Assembly: GCA_016787375.1 (NCBI GenBank)
Contig: JAEUUM010000484.1
Location: forward strand, 1 to 16,057
Origin: Saprospiraceae bacterium
GTDB lineage: Bacteria; Bacteroidota; Bacteroidia; Chitinophagales; Saprospiraceae
Length of the DNA stretch: 16,057 nucleotides
Reading direction: 5' to 3'
Each line of letters begins with the position of its first letter. The first letter of the stretch is position 1. A program made the translations under genes and the position numbers. Below are positions 8,100 through 14,307 of the stretch, piece after piece. Under the pieces are notes generated by a model. That model made no database searches. It was not told the origin of the DNA and saw only the letters and a program-made list of their open reading frames with translations.

Positions 8100-8381
8100 T
8101 TACATGTGTTTGAGTTGTTCAGGAAGTTCGTAGAAGGTAGGATGCCTGTAAACTTTGTTGTTGGCTGGGTCAAAAAAAGCACCCTGGTCTTCAGGATTTG
8201 AAGCATGAATATATTTTGATTCTACTACCCAGATGCTGATTCCTTCATTTCGACGAGTATAAACGTCCCTTGCATTTTCTATCGCCATTTCTGCATCGGC
8301 AGCATGTAAGCTTCCCGCATGAATATGATTTAGTCCTTGCTTTGATCTGATGAACACTTCCCACAATGGCCAGTTTTTCAT
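8100..8381 (-). CDS. paaB: Phenylacetyl-CoA epoxidase subunit PaaB
   Basis: A small subunit of the epoxidase, thought to bridge the PaaA-PaaC oxygenase core and promote assembly or electron delivery. At 93 residues it matches the family (E. coli 95). The characteristic run is WPLWEVFIRSKQGLNHIHAG at 4-23, then SLHAADAEMAIENARDVYTR, SIWVV, and a C-terminal GAFFDP...KVYRHPTFYELP. ATG at 8379-8381, 26 bases after the paaA stop, and paaC starts 4 bases after its own stop, which places it in the paaABCD operon. Confidence 0.95.
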   Translation of the reverse strand: MKNWPLWEVFIRSKQGLNHIHAGSLHAADAEMAIENARDVYTRRNEGISIWVVESKYIHASNPEDQGAFFDPANNKVYRHPTFYELPEQLKHM

Positions 8382-8407
8382 TGTTTTTGTTTTAGTTTTT
8401 ATTAAAA

Positions 8408-9355
8408 TCAGGCTGCAGCCGTTTTTTGTCGTTTGGATTTTTTATCTGCATAAGCTGAAGCAGCTTCTCTAACCCAGGCACCTTCGTCCCATGCATTTTT
8501 TCGAGCCGCTAACCTTTCGCGGTTACAAGGGCCATCGCCTTTAACTACTTCCCAAAATTCATCCCAATTGATTTGACCAAAATCATAATGGCCCCTTTCT
8601 TCATTCCACTTCAAATCTGGATCAGGGACGGTAATGCCAAGAATTTTTGCTTGTTCTACAGTCACATCAACGAATTTTTGTCTCAATTCATCATTGGTGA
8701 AACGTTTTATCTTCCATTTCATAGATTGTGCAGTATGAGGCGAATCAGCATCATTTGGCCCGAACATACTAATTGCCGGCCACCACCATCGATTCATGGC
8801 ATCTTGCACCATTCTCTTTTGCGCATCCGTACCTTTCATCATGGTCAATAAAAGCTCATAACCTTGTCTTTGATGGAAACTTTCTTCTTTGCAAATTCTG
8901 ATCATGGCTCTGGAGTAAGGTCCATAGGAGCACCGGCAGAGAGGTATCTGGTTCATGATGGCAGCTCCATCAACCAACCAACCAATCGTACCCATGTCAG
9001 CCCAGGTCAAAGTAGGATAGTTAAAAATGCTGGAATATTTAGCTTTTCCGGAATGAAGTTCGTCTAAAAGCTCATCCCTTTCAACACCCAAAGTCTCTAC
9101 TGCACTATACAGATACAATCCGTGTCCTCCTTCATCCTGAATTTTAGCCAACAGAGCAGCTTTACGTCTTAAAGTAGGAGCACGTGTAATCCAGTTTGCT
9201 TCAGGAAGCATCCCTACTATTTCTGAATGTGCATGTTGAGCAATTTGCCTGATTAATGTCTTACGGTATGTATCAGGCATCCAGTCTTTTGGCTCTATTT
9301 TTATTTCAGCATCTATTTTTGCCTGAAATTGATCCTCAATATTGGTTTCTTTCAT
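8408..9355 (-). CDS. paaA: Phenylacetyl-CoA epoxidase catalytic subunit PaaA (diiron oxygenase)
   Basis: Uses O2 and electrons from PaaE to epoxidise the ring of phenylacetyl-CoA. It is a ferritin-like carboxylate-bridged diiron protein. Visible iron-site motifs, numbered from the chosen start, are E45 (HAHSEIVG), E75 and H78 (DEGGHGLYLY), and E158 with H161 (CKEESFHQRQG). WMPDTYRKTLIRQI near residue 25 and FTNDELRQKFVDVTV later are nearly identical to E. coli PaaA. The frame could be extended seven codons to a TTG at 9376, but that codon lies inside the promoter -7 element (9374-9381). The ATG at 9353-9355 gives 315 residues against 309 in E. coli. First gene of the paaABCD run, 23 bases or more downstream of a strong operator-like palindrome, so probably repressed by the adjacent TetR protein. 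Confidence 0.97.
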   Translation of the reverse strand: MKETNIEDQFQAKIDAEIKIEPKDWMPDTYRKTLIRQIAQHAHSEIVGMLPEANWITRAPTLRRKAALLAKIQDEGGHGLYLYSAVETLGVERDELLDELHSGKAKYSSIFNYPTLTWADMGTIGWLVDGAAIMNQIPLCRCSYGPYSRAMIRICKEESFHQRQGYELLLTMMKGTDAQKRMVQDAMNRWWWPAISMFGPNDADSPHTAQSMKWKIKRFTNDELRQKFVDVTVEQAKILGITVPDPDLKWNEERGHYDFGQINWDEFWEVVKGDGPCNRERLAARKNAWDEGAWVREAASAYADKKSKRQKTAAA

Positions 9356-9373
9356 TTTGCAATATTTGTTATT

Positions 9374-9404
9374 CAAAAGTAAAGTATATAATTTAAAATA
9401 CGAA
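9374..9404 (-). promoter_or_regulatory. Predicted paaA promoter (Bacteroidota -33/-7 type)
   Basis: On the minus strand TACTTTTG (9381 to 9374) matches the Bacteroidota -7 consensus TAnnTTTG exactly. A TTCG (9404 to 9401), one base off the -33 TTTG, lies 19 bases upstream, a usual spacing. The ATG of paaA is 18 bases beyond the -7 element, implying a very short leader. The -33 part lies inside the palindrome at 9399-9416, so a bound repressor would block RNA polymerase. Confidence 0.6.
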
Positions 9405-9416
9405 CAATTGTTCGTA
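9399..9416. promoter_or_regulatory. TetR-type operator upstream of paaA (perfect 18-bp palindrome)
   Basis: TACGAACAATTGTTCGTA equals its own reverse complement over all 18 bases. It lies between the tetR stop and paaA and covers the predicted -33 element. The inner 16 bases match the second site at 11108-11123 except for one base of the two-base centre. Length and symmetry are those expected for a TetR-family dimer, and the regulator gene is adjacent. That this protein binds here is inferred. Confidence 0.8.
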
Positions 9417-9424
9417 AATTTTTT

Positions 9425-9997
9425 TTATTTTTTTATACCTGTCAGAATTATTTGGCTGATGTCTTTACTTAGATCCTGCATGCCGGTCTGTTTCAGCAAT
9501 TCAGGTTTTAAATGCACCCACCGTATGGAGCTAATTAAAGTATTCATAATAATGGATGGTGAAATATCTATCAACTCTTTTTTTTCAATGCCGTGTGTGA
9601 TAATTTTAAGGAATCTACGCTGATAATCTTTTCTGATTTGAAGAAAGCTGCTCAAGTAAGGTTCACTTAAATGCTTCCATTCATCATCAAATACGGTTAC
9701 CGAGGTTCCGTCTTCCAATGCTATTTTGATTTGTTGATTAAGTAGAAATTCAATTTTTTCGCAAACCGAACTGTCTTGTTTTTCTGCTTCCTCAATGCCA
9801 TCGGAGAACTTTTTGGCATTTGTAAAACAAAGATGAATGAGTAGTTCTTCTTTTGATTTGATGTGACTGTAGAGACTCGATGCCTCCAAACCTACTACCT
9901 GAGCAAGTTCGCGCATAGTAGTGGCAGTATAGCCCTTAGTATGAAAAAGCTCTGCAGCCTTTTTCATAATAAAATCCTTTTTTGTGAGGGCTTTCAT
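9425..9997 (-). CDS. TetR-family transcriptional regulator, probable PaaR-type repressor of the phenylacetate genes
   Basis: The N-terminal TetR DNA-binding domain is clear. Helix 1 is KKDFIMKKAAELFHTKGYTATTM, followed by the helix-turn-helix MRELAQVVGLEASSLYSHIKSKEELL (about residues 27-52). The remaining ~130 residues form the variable ligand-binding and dimer part. The frame opens at 10018, but the ATG at 9995-9997 (MKALTKK) starts one base after the paaE stop and gives 190 residues, so I prefer it. It is cotranscribed with paaE. Operator-like dyads before both paaE-tetR and paaA suggest it represses itself and the epoxidase operon. TetR-type PaaR proteins of other bacteria release DNA on binding phenylacetyl-CoA; the same effector is plausible here but cannot be seen in the sequence. 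Confidence 0.88.
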   Translation of the reverse strand: MKALTKKDFIMKKAAELFHTKGYTATTMRELAQVVGLEASSLYSHIKSKEELLIHLCFTNAKKFSDGIEEAEKQDSSVCEKIEFLLNQQIKIALEDGTSVTVFDDEWKHLSEPYLSSFLQIRKDYQRRFLKIITHGIEKKELIDISPSIIMNTLISSIRWVHLKPELLKQTGMQDLSKDISQIILTGIKK

Positions 9998-9998
9998 A

Positions 9999-11075
9999 TC
10001 ACTTTTGATCAAAATCAACTACAACTTTTTCAGATCTGGGGTGAGCCTGACAAGTGAGTATAAATCCTGCCTCCAATTCGTCCGGCTCCAGTCCAAAATT
10101 TAAAGCCATGTCTACCTCTCCTTCCACCAACTTCGCTCTACAGGTGCAACAAACACCACCTTTGCATGCAAATGGCAAGTCTGCACCTTGCTGAAGTGCT
10201 GCATCAAGTATAGTTTCTGCTCCATAGTTAAGCGGAAATTCAAAGGTCTTCGTGTCTAATTTTATGGTTACCAGACTTTCCTTTTTCGGATCAAAGGATT
10301 TGGAAGCAACTTCAGATTTTTGTGTAACCTGTCCGGGAGTTGTGAAGAGTTCGGTTCTGATTTTCCTGGTCTCAACTCCGTTTGCAATCAAAGTGTCTTT
10401 CATGTCAAAAACCATTCCTTCGGGTCCACAAATAAACACTTCATCTAATTGTTTGGCATCTACAAGATATTTTAAAAACAATGCACATTTTTCTTTGTCT
10501 ATTCTGCCTGAGAGTAAGGGTGCGTCAAGTTTTTCTCTGGACATGACAAAGTGAATATTGAGTCTTTCCAGAAAAATATTTTTCAATCCCTCAAGCTCTT
10601 CCTTGAACATAATTGACCGCGTATTTTTATTACCGTAAATCAGAGTGACCTGACTTTGTGGCTCAGTGTGAAGTATTGTCTTCAGAATTGAAATGATTGG
10701 TGTGATTCCACTGCCTGCAGCAACTAAAAGATAGGTTTTGCCCATGTCTTTGTTGATGTCGGGCGAAAACTTCCCCATAGGTTGCATCACTTCAAGCGTT
10801 TGTCCTTTTTTTAGTTGGGAATTTGCAAAATTAGAAAATAAACCGTTTTCAATTTTTTTGACAGCGACCTTCAATGAACCTTCATGTGGAGCAGAGCAAA
10901 TTGAATAAGACCTTCGTACCTCTTCACCATCAATGTTTGTTTTGAGGGTGAGATGTTGACCGGATATAAAGTTGTAATCTTTTTTTAAGTTGTCAGGAAC
11001 ATCGAATGTAAGTACAACCGCATCGGAGGTCTCTTTGCGAAGATCTTTGATTTTCAGAGTGTGAAAGTATGACAT
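9999..11075 (-). CDS. paaE: Phenylacetyl-CoA epoxidase reductase subunit PaaE
   Basis: Passes electrons from NAD(P)H via FAD and a 2Fe-2S cluster to the PaaA diiron site. The ferredoxin-NADP reductase-like N-terminus has the FAD motif RRSYSICS at 54-61. The nucleotide-binding part has GSGITPIISIL from 121 and FICGPEGM further on. The C-terminal plant-type ferredoxin domain has C304, C309, C312 and C342 in the CX4CX2CX29C pattern. Length 358 against 356 in E. coli PaaE. ATG at 11073-11075, 17 bases beyond a TATCTTTG element and 33 beyond the second operator. Here paaE heads a unit with tetR and precedes paaABCD, whereas in E. coli it follows paaD. A generic ferredoxin reductase is unlikely given the position. 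Confidence 0.94.
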   Translation of the reverse strand: MSYFHTLKIKDLRKETSDAVVLTFDVPDNLKKDYNFISGQHLTLKTNIDGEEVRRSYSICSAPHEGSLKVAVKKIENGLFSNFANSQLKKGQTLEVMQPMGKFSPDINKDMGKTYLLVAAGSGITPIISILKTILHTEPQSQVTLIYGNKNTRSIMFKEELEGLKNIFLERLNIHFVMSREKLDAPLLSGRIDKEKCALFLKYLVDAKQLDEVFICGPEGMVFDMKDTLIANGVETRKIRTELFTTPGQVTQKSEVASKSFDPKKESLVTIKLDTKTFEFPLNYGAETILDAALQQGADLPFACKGGVCCTCRAKLVEGEVDMALNFGLEPDELEAGFILTCQAHPRSEKVVVDFDQK

Positions 11076-11091
11076 GATAAAAATCTTTTTT

Positions 11092-11099
11092 CAAAGATA
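11092..11099 (-). promoter_or_regulatory. Predicted paaE-tetR promoter -7 element
   Basis: TATCTTTG on the minus strand matches TAnnTTTG exactly and ends 16 bases before the paaE ATG. The spacing to the start codon is nearly the same as at paaA. No good TTTG -33 element is seen at the normal distance. The operator 11108-11123 begins eight bases upstream, inside the -10 to -35 spacer region. Confidence 0.5.
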
Positions 11100-11107
11100 A
11101 AAAACAT

Positions 11108-11123
11108 ACGAACAAGTGTTCGT
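11108..11123. promoter_or_regulatory. TetR-type operator upstream of paaE-tetR
   Basis: ACGAACAAGTGTTCGT has perfect 7-base inverted arms (ACGAACA/TGTTCGT) around a two-base centre. The arms are identical to those of the paaA operator 1.7 kb away. It lies in the 145-base gap between divergent paaE and pgmB, close to paaE (33 bases) and farther from pgmB (97 bases), so it should act mainly on paaE-tetR and provide autoregulation. Confidence 0.78.
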
Positions 11124-11166
11124 TTTTTTGTGAATTTTTTAAAAAAAATCAACAGTTAGTGTATTT

Positions 11167-11190
11167 ATTACGCAAAGTAATGCATATTTG
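11167..11190 (+). promoter_or_regulatory. Candidate pgmB promoter -7 element with adjacent dyad
   Basis: CATATTTG (11183-11190) matches seven of the eight-position TAnnTTTG pattern and lies 30 bases before the pgmB ATG. Just upstream is a short dyad ATTAC-N5-GTAAT (11167-11181), where a regulator of the maltose genes could sit. No clear -33 TTTG is present. Both calls are weak on their own. Confidence 0.35.
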
Positions 11191-11220
11191 TAAGGTACAT
11201 TCAAAAAAGTATTAAATAAT

Positions 11221-11898
11221 ATGTCAAAAATCATAGAAGCCATAATCTTTGATCTCGATGGTGTTATTGTTGATACAGCAAAATATCACTTTCTGGCATG
11301 GAAAGAATTGGCTATGTCGCTAAAAATCCCATTTGATGAAAATGATAATGAACAACTAAAAGGAGTAAGCAGAATCCAATCTCTGGAATATATTCTGAAT
11401 AAAGCAGAATTGAATCTGACACCTCTTGAAAAGGAGAAGTTGGCGACCATGAAAAACCTTAGATACCTTGATCACATCACAACAATTGATACCACTGAAA
11501 TGCTCCCGGGTGTGATAGAGTTACTTAAAGATTTAAGAGCAAATGATATCAAAATTGCACTTGGATCAGCAAGTAAAAATGCAAGTTTCATACTTGACAG
11601 GCTTGGAATTATGCATTATTTTGATGTAGTTGTAGATGGAAACATGACCAAAGAAGGCAAACCGAGTCCTGAAACGTTTTTATTAGCTGCTCATGAATTA
11701 AATATACCAGCTGAAAATTGTTTGGTTGTAGAAGATGCTGCAAAAGGAGTCGAAGCGGCAATTGCTGCAAATATGTGGTGTTTAGGAATTGGTGATACCC
11801 ATCACCTGTCTCTTGCACATTGGGTCCGTAAAGATTTAATTGGCTTAAGTTTTTCTGAAATCAACAAAAAAATTCAATCTTTACAAATGAAAAGCTAA
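11221..11898 (+). CDS. pgmB: Beta-phosphoglucomutase (HAD superfamily)
   Basis: Converts beta-D-glucose 1-phosphate, the product of maltose phosphorylase, to glucose 6-phosphate. HAD motif I FDLDGVIVD gives nucleophile D11 and acid/base D13. H23 and the cap-domain segment LKGVSRIQSL (K47, R51) match the substrate-binding residues of Lactococcus lactis beta-PGM. Motif II is GSASKN (S116), motif III K147 in KEGKPSPETF, and motif IV is VVEDAAKGVEAA with E171 and D172. At 225 residues it matches the family (about 220). ATG start; first gene of the plus-strand maltose locus. The GH65 gene eight bases downstream makes this assignment firm over other HAD phosphatases. Confidence 0.94.
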   Translation: MSKIIEAIIFDLDGVIVDTAKYHFLAWKELAMSLKIPFDENDNEQLKGVSRIQSLEYILNKAELNLTPLEKEKLATMKNLRYLDHITTIDTTEMLPGVIELLKDLRANDIKIALGSASKNASFILDRLGIMHYFDVVVDGNMTKEGKPSPETFLLAAHELNIPAENCLVVEDAAKGVEAAIAANMWCLGIGDTHHLSLAHWVRKDLIGLSFSEINKKIQSLQMKS

Positions 11899-11906
11899 GC
11901 TGGTAA

Positions 11907-14237
11907 ATGAAGAATTATATTAAAATAGACGAGTGGAAAATCATTGAAGAGGGATTTCATCCTGAACACAATAGAATTACAGAAAGTCTTTGCAGCATAG
12001 GTAACGGCAGATTGGGCCAGCGTGGAATGTTTGAAGAAAACTATTCAGGTGATACATTACAAGGTAGTTATATAGCCGGGGTCTATTTCCCTGACAAAAC
12101 GAGAGTTGGCTGGTGGAAAAATGGTTATCCTGAGTATTTTGCGAAAGTGCTGAACTCAGTAAACTGGATTGGTATCAATATTCACATTAATGGAACACCA
12201 CTTGATTTGAATAATTGCTCTGTTCGGTCTTTTGTTCGAGAACTTAACATGTTGGATGGTTACCTCTACAGATCTTTTATTGCCAAACTGGCTACAGGTG
12301 AAAAAGTAAAAGTTGAAACCAAAAGATTTCTGAGCATTACAGATGACGAATGTGGCCTGCTTGAGTACTCAATAACTGCTATGAATTTTAGTGGTGAATT
12401 GGTTTTGGTACCTTATCTGGACTTTGATGTGGTTAATGAAGATTCAAATTACGACCAAAAATTTTGGGAAGAAATTGAAAAATCAACTGCGCAAGGAGAA
12501 GCAACCATAGTAGCAAAAACCAAGAAACTAGACTTTGTGGTTGGAGCAGCAATGAAATACAATCTTTTTAAAGATGGAGAGCCTATAAAAATGCCTGCTT
12601 TGCCAACTGAACGCAAAAAATATGCAGGAAATATTGTCATGATACCGGTGGTAGAAGGCGAGACCATCACCATTCAAAAATTCGTTGGGATTGTTTCTTC
12701 TTTGAATTATCCTGTTACATTGATTAACTCAAAGGCCATGGAGGCTAGTTTTCGAGCTCAACAAAAAGGGTTTCATCAACTTTTAAATGAACACTCCGAA
12801 GCCTGGCATAAGAAATGGGAAGAAATAGATATTAAAATTGAAGGTGATTCCGCAGCACAGCAGGGCATAAGATTCAATATTTTTCAATTACATCAAACCT
12901 ACACAGGGGCAGATGATCGGTTAAATATTGGTCCGAAAGGATTTACAGGTGAAAAGTATGGTGGTTCCACTTATTGGGATACGGAAGCCTATTGTATCCC
13001 GTTTTATTTGAGCACAGCTGATGAATCCGTTTCACGAAATCTGCTTATTTACAGGTACAAACACTTGGGCAAAGCAATAGAAAATGCCCAGAAACTTGGA
13101 TTTAATGGCGGTGCTGCTCTTTACCCAATGGTGACCATGAATGGTGAAGAATGCCACAATGAATGGGAAATAACTTTTGAAGAGATTCACAGAAATGGAG
13201 CAATTGCTTATGCAATTTACGACTACATCAACTACACCGGCGATCAGCAGTATTTGGCTGAATATGGTTTAGAAGTTTTGATCGGAATTGCAAGATTTTG
13301 GGCACAAAGATTTCATTTTTCACAAGCTAAAAACCAGTACGTCATGCATGGTGTGACTGGTCCAAACGAATATGAAAATAATGTCAATAACAACTGGTAC
13401 ACATCATATATTGCAAAGTGGTGCTTAAATTATTGCGCTGAAATGTTGGAGTGGTTAAAAAATGAAGACATCAGTCGTTATAAAGAAATACTGAAAAAGA
13501 CTTTTTTTGATGAAAATGTTGAACTTAAATTTTGGAAGGAACTCACAAGCAATATTTATTTTCCTTTCGATGAAGAAAGAGGAGTCTTTTTGCAACAAGA
13601 CGGGTTTCTTGACAAAGAACTAAAGCCAGCAAATGCCTTGGAATCAAGCGAACGCCCATTAAATCAGAAATGGTCATGGGATCGAATTTTGAGATCATGT
13701 TTTATCAAACAAGCAGATGTTCTTCAGGGTATTTATTTTTTTGAAGACCATTTTGATTCTGATACCATAAAAAGAAACTTTGACTTTTATGAACCGATGA
13801 CCGTACATGAGTCTTCTTTATCACCTTGCGTTCACAGCATCCTTGCAGCAGGCCTTGGGTATGAAGAAAAAGCTTATGATATGTACTTAAGAACCTCAAG
13901 GCTTGACCTTGACGACTATAACAATGATGCGTGCGATGGTTTACATATTACAAGTATGGCAGGAACATGGATGTCAGTAGTTAAAGGCTTTGGAGGTATG
14001 CGTGTAAAAGACGGACTGTTAAACTTTAAACCTATGTTGCCTGCAAAATGGTTAAGTTATCAATTCAAAATCAAATTCAGAGGGAATTCACTATCTGTTA
14101 AAATTGAAAAAAATAGAATCACTTTTGAAAGTTTTGGTACTGAAGATATACAAGTCAGAATCAACAATCAGCTTATCGTTCTCGGGGCACAAGCCGCCAA
14201 AACTGTGAGTTTCAATAATGTGCCTATTATTCAATGA
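11907..14237 (+). CDS. mapA: Maltose phosphorylase (glycoside hydrolase family 65)
   Basis: Cytoplasmic inverting phosphorolysis of maltose to glucose and beta-glucose 1-phosphate. It carries the GH65 N-terminal beta-sandwich (about 1-270), the (alpha/alpha)6 barrel and a small C-terminal sheet. The general acid is E488 in TGPNEYENNVNNNWYT, equivalent to E487 of the Lactobacillus brevis enzyme. YWDTEAY at 356-362 forms part of the sugar site; HESSLSP and HITSMAGTW probably bind phosphate. The segment NGEECHNEWEITFEEIHRNG from 412 and the loop TSRLDLDDYNNDACDGLH are those of maltose phosphorylases rather than trehalose or kojibiose phosphorylases, though GH65 specificity cannot be settled by eye. 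No signal peptide. Length 776 is typical. It begins 8 bases after pgmB, which consumes its product, so the two are surely cotranscribed. Confidence 0.92.
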   Translation: MKNYIKIDEWKIIEEGFHPEHNRITESLCSIGNGRLGQRGMFEENYSGDTLQGSYIAGVYFPDKTRVGWWKNGYPEYFAKVLNSVNWIGINIHINGTPLDLNNCSVRSFVRELNMLDGYLYRSFIAKLATGEKVKVETKRFLSITDDECGLLEYSITAMNFSGELVLVPYLDFDVVNEDSNYDQKFWEEIEKSTAQGEATIVAKTKKLDFVVGAAMKYNLFKDGEPIKMPALPTERKKYAGNIVMIPVVEGETITIQKFVGIVSSLNYPVTLINSKAMEASFRAQQKGFHQLLNEHSEAWHKKWEEIDIKIEGDSAAQQGIRFNIFQLHQTYTGADDRLNIGPKGFTGEKYGGSTYWDTEAYCIPFYLSTADESVSRNLLIYRYKHLGKAIENAQKLGFNGGAALYPMVTMNGEECHNEWEITFEEIHRNGAIAYAIYDYINYTGDQQYLAEYGLEVLIGIARFWAQRFHFSQAKNQYVMHGVTGPNEYENNVNNNWYTSYIAKWCLNYCAEMLEWLKNEDISRYKEILKKTFFDENVELKFWKELTSNIYFPFDEERGVFLQQDGFLDKELKPANALESSERPLNQKWSWDRILRSCFIKQADVLQGIYFFEDHFDSDTIKRNFDFYEPMTVHESSLSPCVHSILAAGLGYEEKAYDMYLRTSRLDLDDYNNDACDGLHITSMAGTWMSVVKGFGGMRVKDGLLNFKPMLPAKWLSYQFKIKFRGNSLSVKIEKNRITFESFGTEDIQVRINNQLIVLGAQAAKTVSFNNVPIIQ

Positions 14238-14307
14238 TATTTTACTAAATTGCATAATTGCTGACCAAGGTTGGCTTTAAAAGAAAGTGTTAAACCAATT
14301 GAAAACC

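Noticed and set aside
8096..8206. Longer paaC frame starting within paaB.
   Set aside because: The 37-residue extension overlaps paaB, has no PaaC-like sequence, and the ATG at 8095 gives the family length.
9356..9376. Seven-codon N-terminal extension of PaaA from a TTG codon.
   Set aside because: The TTG falls inside the TAnnTTTG promoter element, and family alignment begins after the ATG at 9353-9355.
9421..9436. T-rich run around the tetR stop codon as a terminator.
   Set aside because: No GC-rich stem precedes the run on the transcribed strand.
9998..10018. tetR start at 10018, overlapping the end of paaE.
   Set aside because: It adds MILIKSD ahead of a normal TetR N-terminus; the ATG at 9997 directly follows the paaE stop and is the better start.
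12221..12238. Two TGTTCG half-sites resembling the TetR operator arm.
   Set aside because: They are direct repeats inside the GH65 coding sequence with no ACGAACA partner, so chance occurrences.
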